The notes under the pieces: model-generated
What the model saw: only the letters and a program-made list of their open reading frames with translations
The model's database searches: none
Told to the model about the DNA's origin: nothing
Position numbers and translations under genes: made by a program
DNA from: Pyronema omphalodes
Taxonomy: Eukaryota; Ascomycota; Pezizomycetes; Pezizales; Pyronemataceae
DNA: 64,000 bases
Reading direction: 5' to 3'
Assembly (NCBI GenBank): GCA_024516155.1
Contig: JAJJXM010000002.1
Span: 310,001 to 374,000, forward strand
In this document: positions 45,886-56,948 of the stretch, piece by piece
Layout: every line of letters starts with the position of its first letter
Numbering within the stretch: the first letter of the stretch is position 1

Positions 45886-48800
45886 TCTCGCCGTCTGTTT
45901 TGGATTATGTTTCTAGTTGATAGCGATCGCTGATTCTCTCTCCCTTGTAGGTGTCCAACTGCGAGTTCCCCTGGCCAGCAACTGTCCAGGATTAGAGATG
46001 TCGTATTGATGGTGCAAGATGTTTTTGCGCGCAAGTCGAATTAGAAAAAATGTGTCGGCCGACGCTTCGTAAGAATTAAAGGTGCTTGAGGTTGGGCGGT
46101 AGTGTACCCAAGTACAATATGAATGTGAGTTGGAAAGAATGACGTCTGGATTGGCACGCAGTTAAGGCGGAGGAGGGAGGGATTGGCGAACCGGGAAAGG
46201 AACGGTGGTGAAGAAATTATGCAGATGCAGATAGACAGACGTCCCAATCGAGATAGTAGTAGATGGCGCGCAAGATTAGAGTCGCACCGAATAAGGAAGA
46301 AAAGAAGGGTTCCGGTCAAAGGCCAGTGAGAGTTTGAAACTGTCAACAGGGAAACGAAAGAAAGGATAGCTGTGTTGCTTGCACGAACAGCAAAGGGCAA
46401 TAGAGTTGACAGAGTAAAGGAAGGAGTAATAGTGTAAGCGGGGAGAATTTTCGACGGCCGCGGTGCAGCGCGAAGTAGGGCAACGTGGGCAAGGGGAGGG
46501 AGGGGGGAGGGGGGCTTGGGATTTGGGATTGGGTCAGCAAGTGGGCATAAGTGGAATGCACGACTGATTAACGACACCGACTGCACGGCTGGAATTGACA
46601 ACTCCCGACCTTCTGTAACGACAGCTTCGCGCAACTGCGGACATGCAGAGGAGCGGTGCAGAAGGGCTAACCAAAAGCTAAACGTGAAGTGAAGGTGCAC
46701 AGAAGGGATGTAAACAGAGAGCTAAACACTCCAAGTTAGCGAGAAGCCAGAGAAGAAACAATATGCTAAACTCTTAAAGTTAGGAGCATCCAGAAAAGAC
46801 AAAGAGCTAAACTTATCAAAGTTAAAAATCAGCCTAAAGGAGATCTAAGGAGGTCCCAACCTAAGGAAGAGCCGCCTGGACCGTTTATTTTAGGCCCTAC
46901 TGAGTTCGGGGCAGCAGCGGGAGCCTGGAGGGGAACAGCGAGCGAGCGTGCACATCTTCCGTGCCTCAGACGTTCGGCCGTGGAGGGGATTTTCGGCTGA
47001 GATAGAGCGCCGTGTTAGGCCTGAGAACAGACGACATCCGTGACCAGCGTGTATAAAACGGTGAAGGCTGAAGACAAAGACGAAGATGTTGGTGGAAGGT
47101 GGATCCCCCCCTTCCCCCCCGGAGGCGTAATGTAAGTCCGTTCAACGCCTTCTATCGATAGGGATATAGCTTCCTCCTTTGCAGTCCGCCAAAGCTGCCC
47201 TGGAAAATACGCCAAGCTAGGCTGGTGTTTGAACTTTGGTGTTTACAGTGCGCCAGCTTGGTTGAAGGACCCCACGGTACCTGTTGAAGTACTTGGACCG
47301 ATCTCAACCTCGACCGCAGGCACCACTCCGCTTTGTTCATCCGTCTTACTGCCAGAAAGTTCTGTAGAGTGCCGCATACATATCGTTGTTCTCCAGAGCC
47401 CATGCTGCTTCGCGGGTTCGGGGCTCATTAACCCCTACTGTCTCGGAATCCATCGGCATTGCTATTCTGCGTGTGGCTGACACGTCAAATCCCCCTGGAA
47501 GATTCGCGACACTCTAGCTCAGCAAGGAACTATCGATGTTAGAACCGGTGAACAAAGATAGCTATTCGAATACGCGTTTGTAGTAACCACTATAACTGCT
47601 CTCAAACACCACTTTCCCCCTCGATTTCCGGCGAACCATTCGAGAACCCTCTTCAAAGCGAGTGACCGGTGAGCGATAATTTAGACCACATTAATTGCTT
47701 TGACCTCCCCGGAATACAACCGAAGGATCATCGATCAGTTAGGAAGCCCAGGTGCGTCACGTCGCAGATTTTCAAGACCGAGGTAAAATCTATTTTGAGA
47801 ACGGGACCCAAAATCACGTATGTAGGATCAGGTTCAAGGCCGTTGAAGATGCAGACGGTTAGGTTGACGTCAGTGCATCGCAGGATGCTGATGAACTTCC
47901 AAGATTTTTGGATCAAAAGTCTAGTTGAGCCTGCAAGCGATGTGGTCGGTTAATCGGTTCCTGCTTCTGCAGACTTGAATTTGCAGCCAACTAGAGGCAT
48001 CCATTTTAACTTGCACCTTTCCCATGCTTATCTCCTCCATGCACGTTCGATGTAGCGCGTGTTGGCACGTTGGTGCATTTGTGGTTGCGAAAACCTAGGA
48101 AAAAAAAAATCTTCCACTTTTCCGTCTGTTGAGGAGCTACTAAGCTCGGGTTTTGATTCCGGAATTCTTCATTTCGAAAGACTTTGATGAGAGAACGAAA
48201 GTGAAAATTCATCGAGATTGAACACACAATTGCTTGGCGCCACATCATCAACCGTAGCACGGAGCTCGACAAGGTCCGGTTCCGACAAGGCTCGATAAAG
48301 TCCGAACATCAGAATCGGCAAGCTCGGTACTCTCAAGCCCGAGCTCTCCACAGCTCTCCACGGATATGTACCCCCGTGATATCTCCGGCCTCCGATAGAT
48401 CGCCACCAAGTTGTTTCCGCTCCATCTCGCGATGTCGTCCGGATCCGGAGTAGAACCGTTTGAGGTGAGCGTCGACACGTAACCGGCGACGTTACGACTG
48501 CGGCCTGTGAATGCTATATCGAAACCCAGAGTTGCTCGCGTGGTTCATCCCCGAAATTGCCAAAATTCGGGATAGTACGGGACAACCGCACTCAAGTGCA
48601 CCTACTGTGTTCTTAGTTCTCCGGATTTTATTGGCACGATTGGAAAATAGACTCTTACCAGTGATTCACCAAACACATGAAGTCTGGCTTCTATCAGAGC
48701 TCTTTAACTGAGATTGATCGTTTTCAAAGTGAAAGATAGACGTATGTGGAGGATATCGATCAACGTGGAGGAAGAGGAGGTCCTGACTGAAGCTTGGAGC

Positions 48801-51124
48801 TTGTTTACACGTGGAGATGGAACACGAAACCGAGAGCAAGACAGTATCACCCCGCAAACCTAATCGCAATTGATATTCAGCCTTTGCTTGATTTTTCATG
48901 CATAACATCCGCCAAAAATTTAATAAATCCCAGGAAATAGTCAAGTAGCGGATTATCAAAGGGTTACTTATTCGTTTCATGGCTCTAACATTAATTGACC
49001 TATGCGAACAGGGCACCTGGACTAGACGACGCGAGACGGATTTCAAGCAAGGAGAAACGGGGTTTCAGGCCCCATAACATAAGACCTATACAGGGACAGA
49101 GCCCAACGGGACCTGGGTGTAATGCTCCTTCCCCAGTTCTGTTCTGTTAAACTCGCCATAACCCTATGGCTGTAAGCGGGAATGAGAGAATATATAAATA
49201 CTAATCGATCACTACCCTGACTACTCAACGACGCGTCACTTGGGACCACTTAGTCCTAATGTAGAGGATCGTATGAATTCTAAAGGTTAGACTCCGAGTT
49301 CAAAGCTTAAGAATCCAGGGCTGTGCGATCTGGGGAATCTTGGACGGAATAAGGAATCGATCGCGGTGGGATCAAGCAGTCGATATATAATCCCGAATGA
49401 AATCCATTATACGCCGGAGTTTACAGGTTACAGGTAAAATGCAATCATTGACTTGTGACCAAACTATGTGGCGTTATATGGCTTCAATTCTTCGAAATAA
49501 CAATAATCATGCTTGCTTGATAATAAGCAATATCAACGAGAAAAATATCAACACATAAGTCGTATTTCTTCAACGATTTACAGGCGCTAATACAATATCG
49601 TCAACATTATGAGATATTCGCTGTGCTTTGTTGTCTTGCCAACTCAGCCGTACCATCACCTTGTCACGTTTGCGCTGGTATCGGTAAGATCCAGTGATCA
49701 CCAACTCTTCGACTAAGGCTAATGCCGGCACAAAGGATTCGATGGCCCCGATTGCATGTTCCAGATAATCTATGTTCGACAAAGTCATCAACAAACCCCG
49801 AGAACCAATGATAGATGTTTTATAAATGCAACCAACCAGCTAAAACTGCTTCAATTTGTGAACCTTCTTCGAGCTTTCTTTGTCAATAACCGTATTCATA
49901 CATACATCTGTAACCCGCGAAAGGATCATGGGAGAGCCCAAGATGTGGTTGAGGGCAATCTATTAACGGCTTTTAATATAACTTCAGAATTTATAGAGAT
50001 TTAAGATAAGGACGGGCTAATACAAGGAGTAATATGATGGTTTATACGGAAATTAACGGGGTTTCCAATTATTTTTTTATTCTGCACATTTTGATAGACC
50101 TTTAATAAGATACTCCCAATCAAACTTACAAAATCAAATTTAATCCTAATACAACCTTATTCGAAAGGATATGGAAAACAAGTAGAAAGGTGTCCATAGG
50201 ATATCCAGGAACTCCATATCACGCTCCAAAAACTTCTAAGCTACATGAAACGAATACAAAGGCATATAATCAACCGGCCCAACTACTAAAAAAAATTTCA
50301 TTTTGGGTTATAAATTTTAGATCAGCCGATAGTCCAGTATTTGCAGCCTACTGGTGATGTGTGGCGTAAACTTCACAGAATCTCACTCGATACAACCTCA
50401 ACATCACTATATAAACCCTTGCTATAATTTGAAATGCTACAAATAAATCATAACTTATGTACATATGACACTCATAAATGACGTCAGCAATTTCTTCAAG
50501 TTACGTTTCTCAGTTCACTAGGACTTGATTTTTTTTCTCGGGACTTTACTTGAAGCGGACCGTTAACAGTGAACCGTGAACCGTGGATCGCCGATAGAGC
50601 GTTGCAGAACCACTCCAATTTTCCGGTGCATTGTTCCGGTCAATACTTTGTATCTGGATTTGAAAATGAAGTCTCGCTTTATCAGAGTTCAGTCGTCCGG
50701 AGACTGCTGCTCAGGTCACAGAGAAGAGGTGTAAAGAGCGGGATTCTTTTGCTGAGTCTATATACCATAATGGCAAATCAACTGACTTGAAATATCAAAC
50801 TAGTATCCTCGTTAGTTTCATTTTCATTACATACTTTTGGGAATCATTTGCAGTTAATCCTGTTTAGAAATGATGGGAGCCTGCCAAAGAAAGTTGTATT
50901 GAGACTCTGGGTCTCTTTGGCTCCGAGCACCGTTTCTAATGGACATCTGGATGTGACATTCATTGGTAGGTCTGATTTCAAAACCTCCATATACAATTCT
51001 GAGTTTTGCCAATTCCTTCGGGCCCCTGCCTACCACACCAGGGTAGCGCTGCATTCCAGAGGGGAATATCTGCAATAAAGGTTTGCTGTATAGAATGTAT
51101 AAGATGACAATGCGTATATAATAT
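45886..51124. other. 5.2-kb gene-poor region
   Basis: The left 0.8 kb is the TBC gene's promoter and leader; antisense open frames there (46041-46700, 46343-46561) lack family character. About 43-bp tandem repeats sit at 46717-46828. A GC-richer segment (46900-47500) and the rest carry only short frames without signatures. I see no RNA gene before tRNA-Leu. Confidence 0.6.
46717..46828. repeat. Imperfect about 43-bp tandem repeat
   Basis: Two and a half copies, each starting GCTAAAC (46721, 46765, 46806) followed 8-10 bases later by AAGTTA(G) and an AGA/CAGA-rich spacer. The GCTAA/TTAG(C) pair makes each unit weakly self-complementary. Confidence 0.7.
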
Positions 51125-51221
51125 GGCGAGATGGCCGAGTGGTTAAGGCGCTAGTTTTAGGTTTCACATCGGGACAAATCACTAGTTGGAAACAGCGTGG
51201 GTTCAAATCCCACTCTCGTCA
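51125..51221 (+). tRNA. tRNA-Leu (UAG) with an 18-nt intron
   Basis: Acceptor GGCGAGA pairs with TCTCGTC (one G-U), with discriminator A. The D arm is TGGCCGAGTGGTTAAGGCG. The anticodon stem is CTAGT/ACTAG and the anticodon TAG is at 51158-51160, followed by G37. The intron is 51162-51179. A long variable arm (TTGGAAACAGC) fits a class-II tRNA. The T arm is GTGGGTTCAAATCCCAC. Mature length is 79 nt before CCA. Confidence 0.95.
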
Positions 51222-51624
51222 GCATTTCTTTTTTCGATTTATTTTTTCAAACAGCTTTTCCACGATCACAGGATTATTCAAAACCATTTCCTGCTTAGAG
51301 CAGAAGTTATTAGGATCATGGGTTTCAGGTGTTGGAAAAATTTGAGTAGTGCTCGGATGCATTCAAGTATACAACAAGTAACTGCATACATTTATTTCAA
51401 AACCTTATGAATCATGTAGTATACAATTATACCATGGTCATGCCTGCTGTGAGGCCCGCCTGCCGTGATTTAATTTAATTTAATTCCCATTATTATGCGG
51501 GGTCTGTTTCCTTGGAGACTTGGGGTGTGATAGGTGGGTTGTTCGTAGTGGATGAGTGCTCTCCGTGCTTGACAACCGGCCGCCTCAACGCAGTAAAACA
51601 GACTCCTAGCTTCTTGTAGGGCTT
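51222..51624. other. Spacer between tRNA-Leu and the orphan gene
   Basis: About 0.4 kb, with a T-rich tract directly after the tRNA (a likely Pol III terminator at 51228-51233) and an ATTTA/TTTAA repeat near 51469-51484. No gene. Confidence 0.5.
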
Positions 51625-52375
51625 TTAGACTGGTACCTCTGGTTGGGCCTGGTTCTCCTGGATTCCTCCCTCCTTTCTCTGCTTCTTGAGCTTCCTAGAC
51701 CTCACAGTTCTGGCCGTATCCGAACAGATACTCTTCATCACCCTTTCTGTGACATACGCAGTCCAGTTGTATCGCTTTTGAAAAGTTGGGTGGATCTTCC
51801 TAACCAAAGAAACCCAAATTTCCTTATCCCAGTCCCTATAAACTTTGTCAAGCGTATGGTTGCGTCTCTCACATTCTCTCCTAACTTCCGCACGCCGACG
51901 CTGTACTGCCACACGGTCTGAGGGTTTAACACCCATTGAATGGTTTAAAATCCAACGACTATTGGTCCAAAAGATTTTGTGCACATCCGTAGTCCCCACT
52001 GGCGATTCAGTGGTACACTCAATCGGCTGAGTAACTGAAGGTGAAAGACCCTCGCTACTGGGCAGATCAGCATCATCACTAATGCTGCTCGGAACCTCAA
52101 CTATTGGCGCTGTTGTGGTAGCGGGCGCATCAGCGGTAGAGATTGCAGGAGATGGAGTGGGCGAGGCGGTAGGAGCACTAGGTTCTGGGGCGTGCTGGTT
52201 GTTCAATGAGGTGGTAGCCGGGGTAAGGTTTAAAATATCTATTTTCTGTTAGACGATTAATGGGTGTCAGGACAAATCACCGCAACGTACCAGACAAAAT
52301 GCTGCGGAAGGCCAAAAACTGTCGGAACTGAGCCATTGTGGCTTCATCCCATGGCGGCTGTTCGGGAGTATTCAT
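51625..52375 (-). CDS. Orphan protein with disordered middle and basic helical domain
   Basis: I recognise no family. Exons 52375-52291 and 52238-51625 (52-bp intron, GTACGT donor, AAAATAG acceptor) give 232 aa with an exactly closing frame. The N-terminus is short and helical (PPWDEATMAQFRQFLAFRSI). A Pro/Ala/Ser/Thr-rich segment of about 70 residues follows, then a folded-looking basic domain rich in Trp, Arg and Lys: WTNSRWILNHSMGVKPSDR, QRRRAEVRRECERRNHTLD, VYRDWDKEIWVSLVRKIHP and YNWTAYVTERVMKS. The tail is Arg/Lys-rich (RSRKLKKQRKEGG). The pattern could suit nucleic-acid binding, but no known motif supports that. It is isolated in a gene-poor region. Confidence 0.72.
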
Positions 52376-54351
52376 TATAAGATATAAATGTGATTTCAAA
52401 AGGGAAAAATTCTCAGATTGGTTCTGGGTACAGGATTTCAAATGTAAAGGGAAATGGATGGAGAGCAAGATGTACAGCGAAGAATGAAGTAGATCGAAGC
52501 AACGCCTCCGACATCCGCTTCTAAAGCGCCAAGTTTCCCTTCATCACATAGAGCACGCCCTCCCAACGCAGCTGTTGCCAGAAAATCTTTTCTGAGAGGT
52601 TCTTCTACTTTTACCATTTCTCAGGCTCTCTTCCACACACCTCTAGTACCTAGATTCTCCCCCGCAGCGGTAACAGGTGGTTAAAGGATTTCTTTTAATT
52701 ATTGTGCGAAGTGAATGCTACATCTGTTGATTTATTTATACACAAACGAGCCGTAAGGCTATGACGTATTTGCTTAGTGAGTGGAGAGAACAGAATCATG
52801 GCAGCACTGGTTTTAGCACTTTCAAGTGTGGTCTCTGACTTACGATGGATAAGCACCTACAAGATCAACAAAATACTAACCATACTTTTGAAGAAAGAAG
52901 AAAATCAACGATAGATAACTCTTTGCAATAGCAGGAGCTTGGAAAAATAAAAAGCTAGTTGCGGAAGCTTGCAAAATTGCAACTTGTAGACTTGCTGTAG
53001 TTGTACCTGGTAACTCCCGGGAGATTATTGACCTAATGTAAATACGGAAACTGATGGGCTTGTTTGAGTAGCAAAATGATGATTATTTTGTACAAAGAAC
53101 CGGGCATAGGAAAATTTGATCAAACAAAACATCGTGATATTGCTAACCTTCTAGAAATGTACTGAAGACTGCCAAGCCAACCCCCCCCCCCCCTCCCTCA
53201 AATGAACATCTGTAGAAGAATCGCCCAGAGCGTCAACAGCTTTGGTTAAATGGTGCTAGTTAATCAGAGCAGCTTAATGCTAATCCTTCTCAGTCTACAA
53301 AGGCTTTCGAAGCTCTCTCTTCCTTCCTCCACGTTCGTATCTTCAACACATGTGTGTGAGACGGCCCTCTCCATGCATAAAGAAAGCCGCAAGACTCTCT
53401 CATAATCCTTTAAAGTGAAGTTTCTATGACTTAATCTTGATGGCATTTAACTTTTTCTTTGTCTACTTTACCCCTCACTTATAAAGGAAGCGCGGGGCCC
53501 TAGTAGGTTATGAATACAACAGAGAGAACAAGACCATCCATTACAAAGCTCTCAACAGAATAGCCTTCAAAGGTTACAACCTGGTGGTACAGATCAAGTA
53601 GAGTAAATTCTTTCATTCTTTTTCGTTTTATTCATGATCCTAACGCATTACAGTCTGCCTTGGCTTGTGCAACCGCTTCTAGCGCTGCTACGCACTAACT
53701 ACCCCGTTTTGCGGGTGATAGGTGACCCTTACCCTAACCGACTCCGCTGGATATCCCAGAACTTGATTGTCCCGCAAAATTTCCCAACAACGTTGAATAT
53801 TTTTATTTTATTCAACAGGGGGTTGCTTCATGTTTTTGGCCAATTTACGTCATGACAGACTGTCTTCTTTATCCCACGAACCCCAACAGTATAAGGCTTC
53901 ATCAGGCTCCCACCAAATTTTGATTTCAACTTGGAATGATTCTGGTCCTTAATTAACTTGAAGACTCGGATTATTAAACACGCCTGAATTTCTTTCCTTC
54001 CTGACTTCCGTTTTAGCATTCGAAGCCAGTAGTTCTAAACCACCTCAGACAGAAGAACAACGACGAAGGTGATAATCCAACTTTGGAGATTGGTAAATCA
54101 CTCTTTCTAAATAGCATTTTCTAGAGAACACTTACTAATTGAGTCATAGAATCCACCGGGATTTCTTGTTGTACTGTTTATAAGCAGCAAACAAATTCTC
54201 AAGTAAGGATTAGCTGGCAATGTCTCTGACAGAACAGTTATTGCCGTGCGGTATTACCGAAGAATTCATCAATACGACCTTCGTACTTCTTCTATCTTCT
54301 ACCATACTTGCCGGCTCTAGTCCCAATCCATGAAGCAACGATGCTTTCGCC

Positions 54352-54558
54352 TCTCAAGAATGCTGAGATACTCTAAGACGACTTGCTATTCGCTGGTAAC
54401 GTTGTCGGTCTGCTTTCTCCTCTCAGGAATGCCGGGGTACACTTACACGACTTGCTATTCGCTGGTAACGTTGTCGGTCTGCTTTCTCCTCTCAGGAATG
54501 CCGAGGTACTCCAAGACGACTTGCTATTCGCTGGTAACGCTGTCGGTCTGCTTTCGTG
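54352..54558. repeat. 69-bp tandem repeat, three copies
   Basis: TTGCTATTCGCTGGTAACGT recurs at 54383, 54452 and 54521, exactly 69 bp apart, with the whole unit well conserved. Because 69 is a multiple of three, an open frame of repeating 23-residue units (TTCYSLVTLSVCF...) runs through it. I see no start context, partner exon or family that makes it a gene. Confidence 0.9.
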
Positions 54559-55511
54559 TCCTCTTTTGCCTCTTGGTCTATAAAACAAAACACCCTGTAT
54601 GTTTTTCCGAATTTAAAGTTAAGGACAACAACTGCTGGTCTGCATTATACGATGTAAGTTACCGTCCCCACACTCAAAGTTTCGACAGTTAATAACAGAA
54701 AAATAGAAGCACCTTTCCCTCCTTCACGCGCCGCTGTGATGACTGGAGTGCAGTGGGGTAAGGAAGGTAGTTTATCATTTTTCTTATTCTCTTGTCTGTC
54801 TTGTTGTTGGTTACACCCATCAGTTCAGGCGACAATGATAATTGCTGTCCCGGATGCACCATTAAGGTCTCGGTCAGCGTATGATTGAATAAGAATTTAC
54901 CGTTGCTTAACTAAAACATCAGACTTCATTTTCGGGGTGCAGTCATGACCCAGTGATAATCATTGTAGTGAAATATTCGACGCATTCCTCCAGTACCCTC
55001 TGTTAATAATAGTAAATTATCCACAAAAGGCTGGGTTATACATATGGTCGGTTCTGGGGCTGTGCTGCTAAAGTTATCAATATGGGTTTTGTGTCTTTAA
55101 AGTTTAGTGTGTTTGGTGACAGTCCATTCAGTCACAGTTCACTAGGTTTTAGAAAATGTTCCCTACTATTACAACAATCGTGTGCCGTAAATATGAAACG
55201 TATATCAACGTGTTCATAGTGACCTATTAATTAACCCCCTCACAATATATTCTCCATTAATCACCGCCACAAATAACATTCAACCCCTTCGCACCCGTGT
55301 ATTCTTTGCACAAAACTGATGTCCATCATCTTTTTTTTCAAGTTTCACTTGAGCCCACTATCTGCCAATCACCTTTGGTAAATTTATTATCGTCCCTTGA
55401 TCCCTGAATTATTGCTCAGGAAATTTGTCACAAATACATGATCTGTCTTTGTTATTAAATCGAGCTTCGTCTGGCCACCAACATGAAATAGCATTGACAT
55501 ACGAGGTGCTG

Positions 55512-55572
55512 GACAAAAGTGACCGTCACCCCGCGCGGCGCTTAGCACAGAAAAGTGACGGTCACTTTTGTC
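55512..55572. repeat. 18-bp perfect inverted repeat
   Basis: GACAAAAGTGACCGTCAC at 55512-55529 and its exact reverse complement at 55555-55572 surround a 25-bp GC-richer spacer. Each arm is itself a near-palindrome (AAAAGTGAC/GGTCACTTTT). It lies 70 bp from the 3' end of tRNA-Pro. Confidence 0.85.
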
Positions 55573-55643
55573 ATGGTACCGTACACGCACGATGAAAACA
55601 CAAAGCCTGTCTAGCGTATGGGGGGAAAAAAAGGAAAAAATAA

Positions 55644-55741
55644 TGGCTCGAACCAGGATTTGAACCTGGGACCTCTCGCAAATCACATGTGATACTTAGG
55701 GAGTAACCCTAAGCGAGAATCATACCACTAGACCATCCGAG
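55644..55741 (-). tRNA. tRNA-Pro (AGG) with a 26-nt intron
   Basis: Acceptor GCTCGGA pairs with TTCGAGC (one G-U), with discriminator C. The D arm is TGGTCTAGTGGTATGA. Anticodon stem CTCGC pairs with GCGAG, and the anticodon AGG is at 55709-55707. The intron is 55705-55680, at the canonical site after position 37. The T arm is CCAGGTTCAAATCCTGG. Mature length is 72 nt. Confidence 0.96.
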
Positions 55742-56948
55742 CTGTTGTATGAGTAGCGGGACACACTAGTCAATAACATCCAGCTCTAATTCCTTACCAC
55801 TGCTTTCAACGTCTCAACATATCACCAATAACCAAGTCCATGGCACACATCTGTTCTGGACCTACGGTAATTTCTCCTCGCTTCCACCCCTTTGTTTGTC
55901 AAAAAATTCCGACCCCCTTAATTACCGGCGCTCCCCGGAAAGCGCCACTCTCGAAAGCAGTCTAACTTAGGCTTCTGTTGGCCAGACAATACGAAGAATT
56001 CATTCCAAAAGTAGACGCAAGATAGTCGGTATTTGTTCCTGCTAGAACTTAGAGAAGGAGGGCATAATAGTCGATAATTCCCACCAAATCCAGCCTAAGA
56101 GACATGGTAAACCACTGGTCGTACAATTTCCTGTCAAGTATGAAACGGATGGCCCAACCGCCCACAAACAATAACTGAATAGGGCTCGCAATATTTGCTG
56201 CTAGAGATCAAAATCCCGACACTCAGGTAAAATTCTGCGGGAAGATATATCATTTTGATTTACCGTCTACGTAAAATTGCCGTGTTATCTTGCCTCAAAA
56301 GTATTGTTTTGTGGGTAACTTGAATACTTCGCCACTCATGGCTTCAGATCTTCAGCATTGCTTAGGTTGGTAATTCTTTTACATACTACCAGGAAAGGAG
56401 GTCCGTCGACTAGGTGCTTTTTTCTATAAAATGGCTCAGCCATGTCAAAAAAGGAGATGGTGGTGAGGGCATTATTAATTCTCATCGAGCGATTCTGAAT
56501 ATTTTAACAGTCTTAAGCTTGAGAATAATACTGGGGATATGAGTGACCGATATTTGAAATTTACTGGTGAAGGATGGAAACAATTGAAGATACCGACTGC
56601 CGTATCCATCCAAAGACTAATTTCAACAATCTCAACACGCTTGTGAGATATTTTCAGAGTATTACTCTATGTCCAGGTCATTGGCACGGTATTCTGGTGG
56701 GTCGTCGGCATTGTCTTGAACGTAAGGATCTCTTTATACATTGTTATGTGTCGTGGATGGTGACAATTTTAGAATGCGTAATAATACTTGCTTTGTGAAA
56801 AGACATTGTTCGATGACCATATAAATTCTCCAATGCGGAGATTATGTGGTTGGCCCATACAGCCTCATTTTATGTGGCCCTTTTATAATTCAACTACCGT
56901 ATCTGGCATATTTATTAATAAAAAAAACTCCCACGTACACTCAATAAG
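55742..56948. other. AT-rich intergenic region before TERT 3' end
   Basis: 1.2 kb without supportable coding sequence or recognisable RNA. The right edge is the TERT 3' flank. Confidence 0.6.

Larger units (their letters stand above)
52376..55643. other. 3.3-kb gene-poor region
   Basis: No supportable protein gene. It contains a 13-C run at 53181-53193, the 69-bp tandem repeat at 54352-54558 and the inverted repeat at 55512-55572. Other open frames (53264-53446, 53634-53855, 55387-55686) lack signatures or overlap the tRNA. Confidence 0.6.

Noticed and set aside
46041..46700. 219-codon minus-strand frame upstream of the TBC gene
   Set aside because: The Ser/Pro/Leu-rich composition comes from pyrimidine-rich leader DNA. 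No family is recognisable, and it lies in the promoter/5' UTR of the TBC gene.
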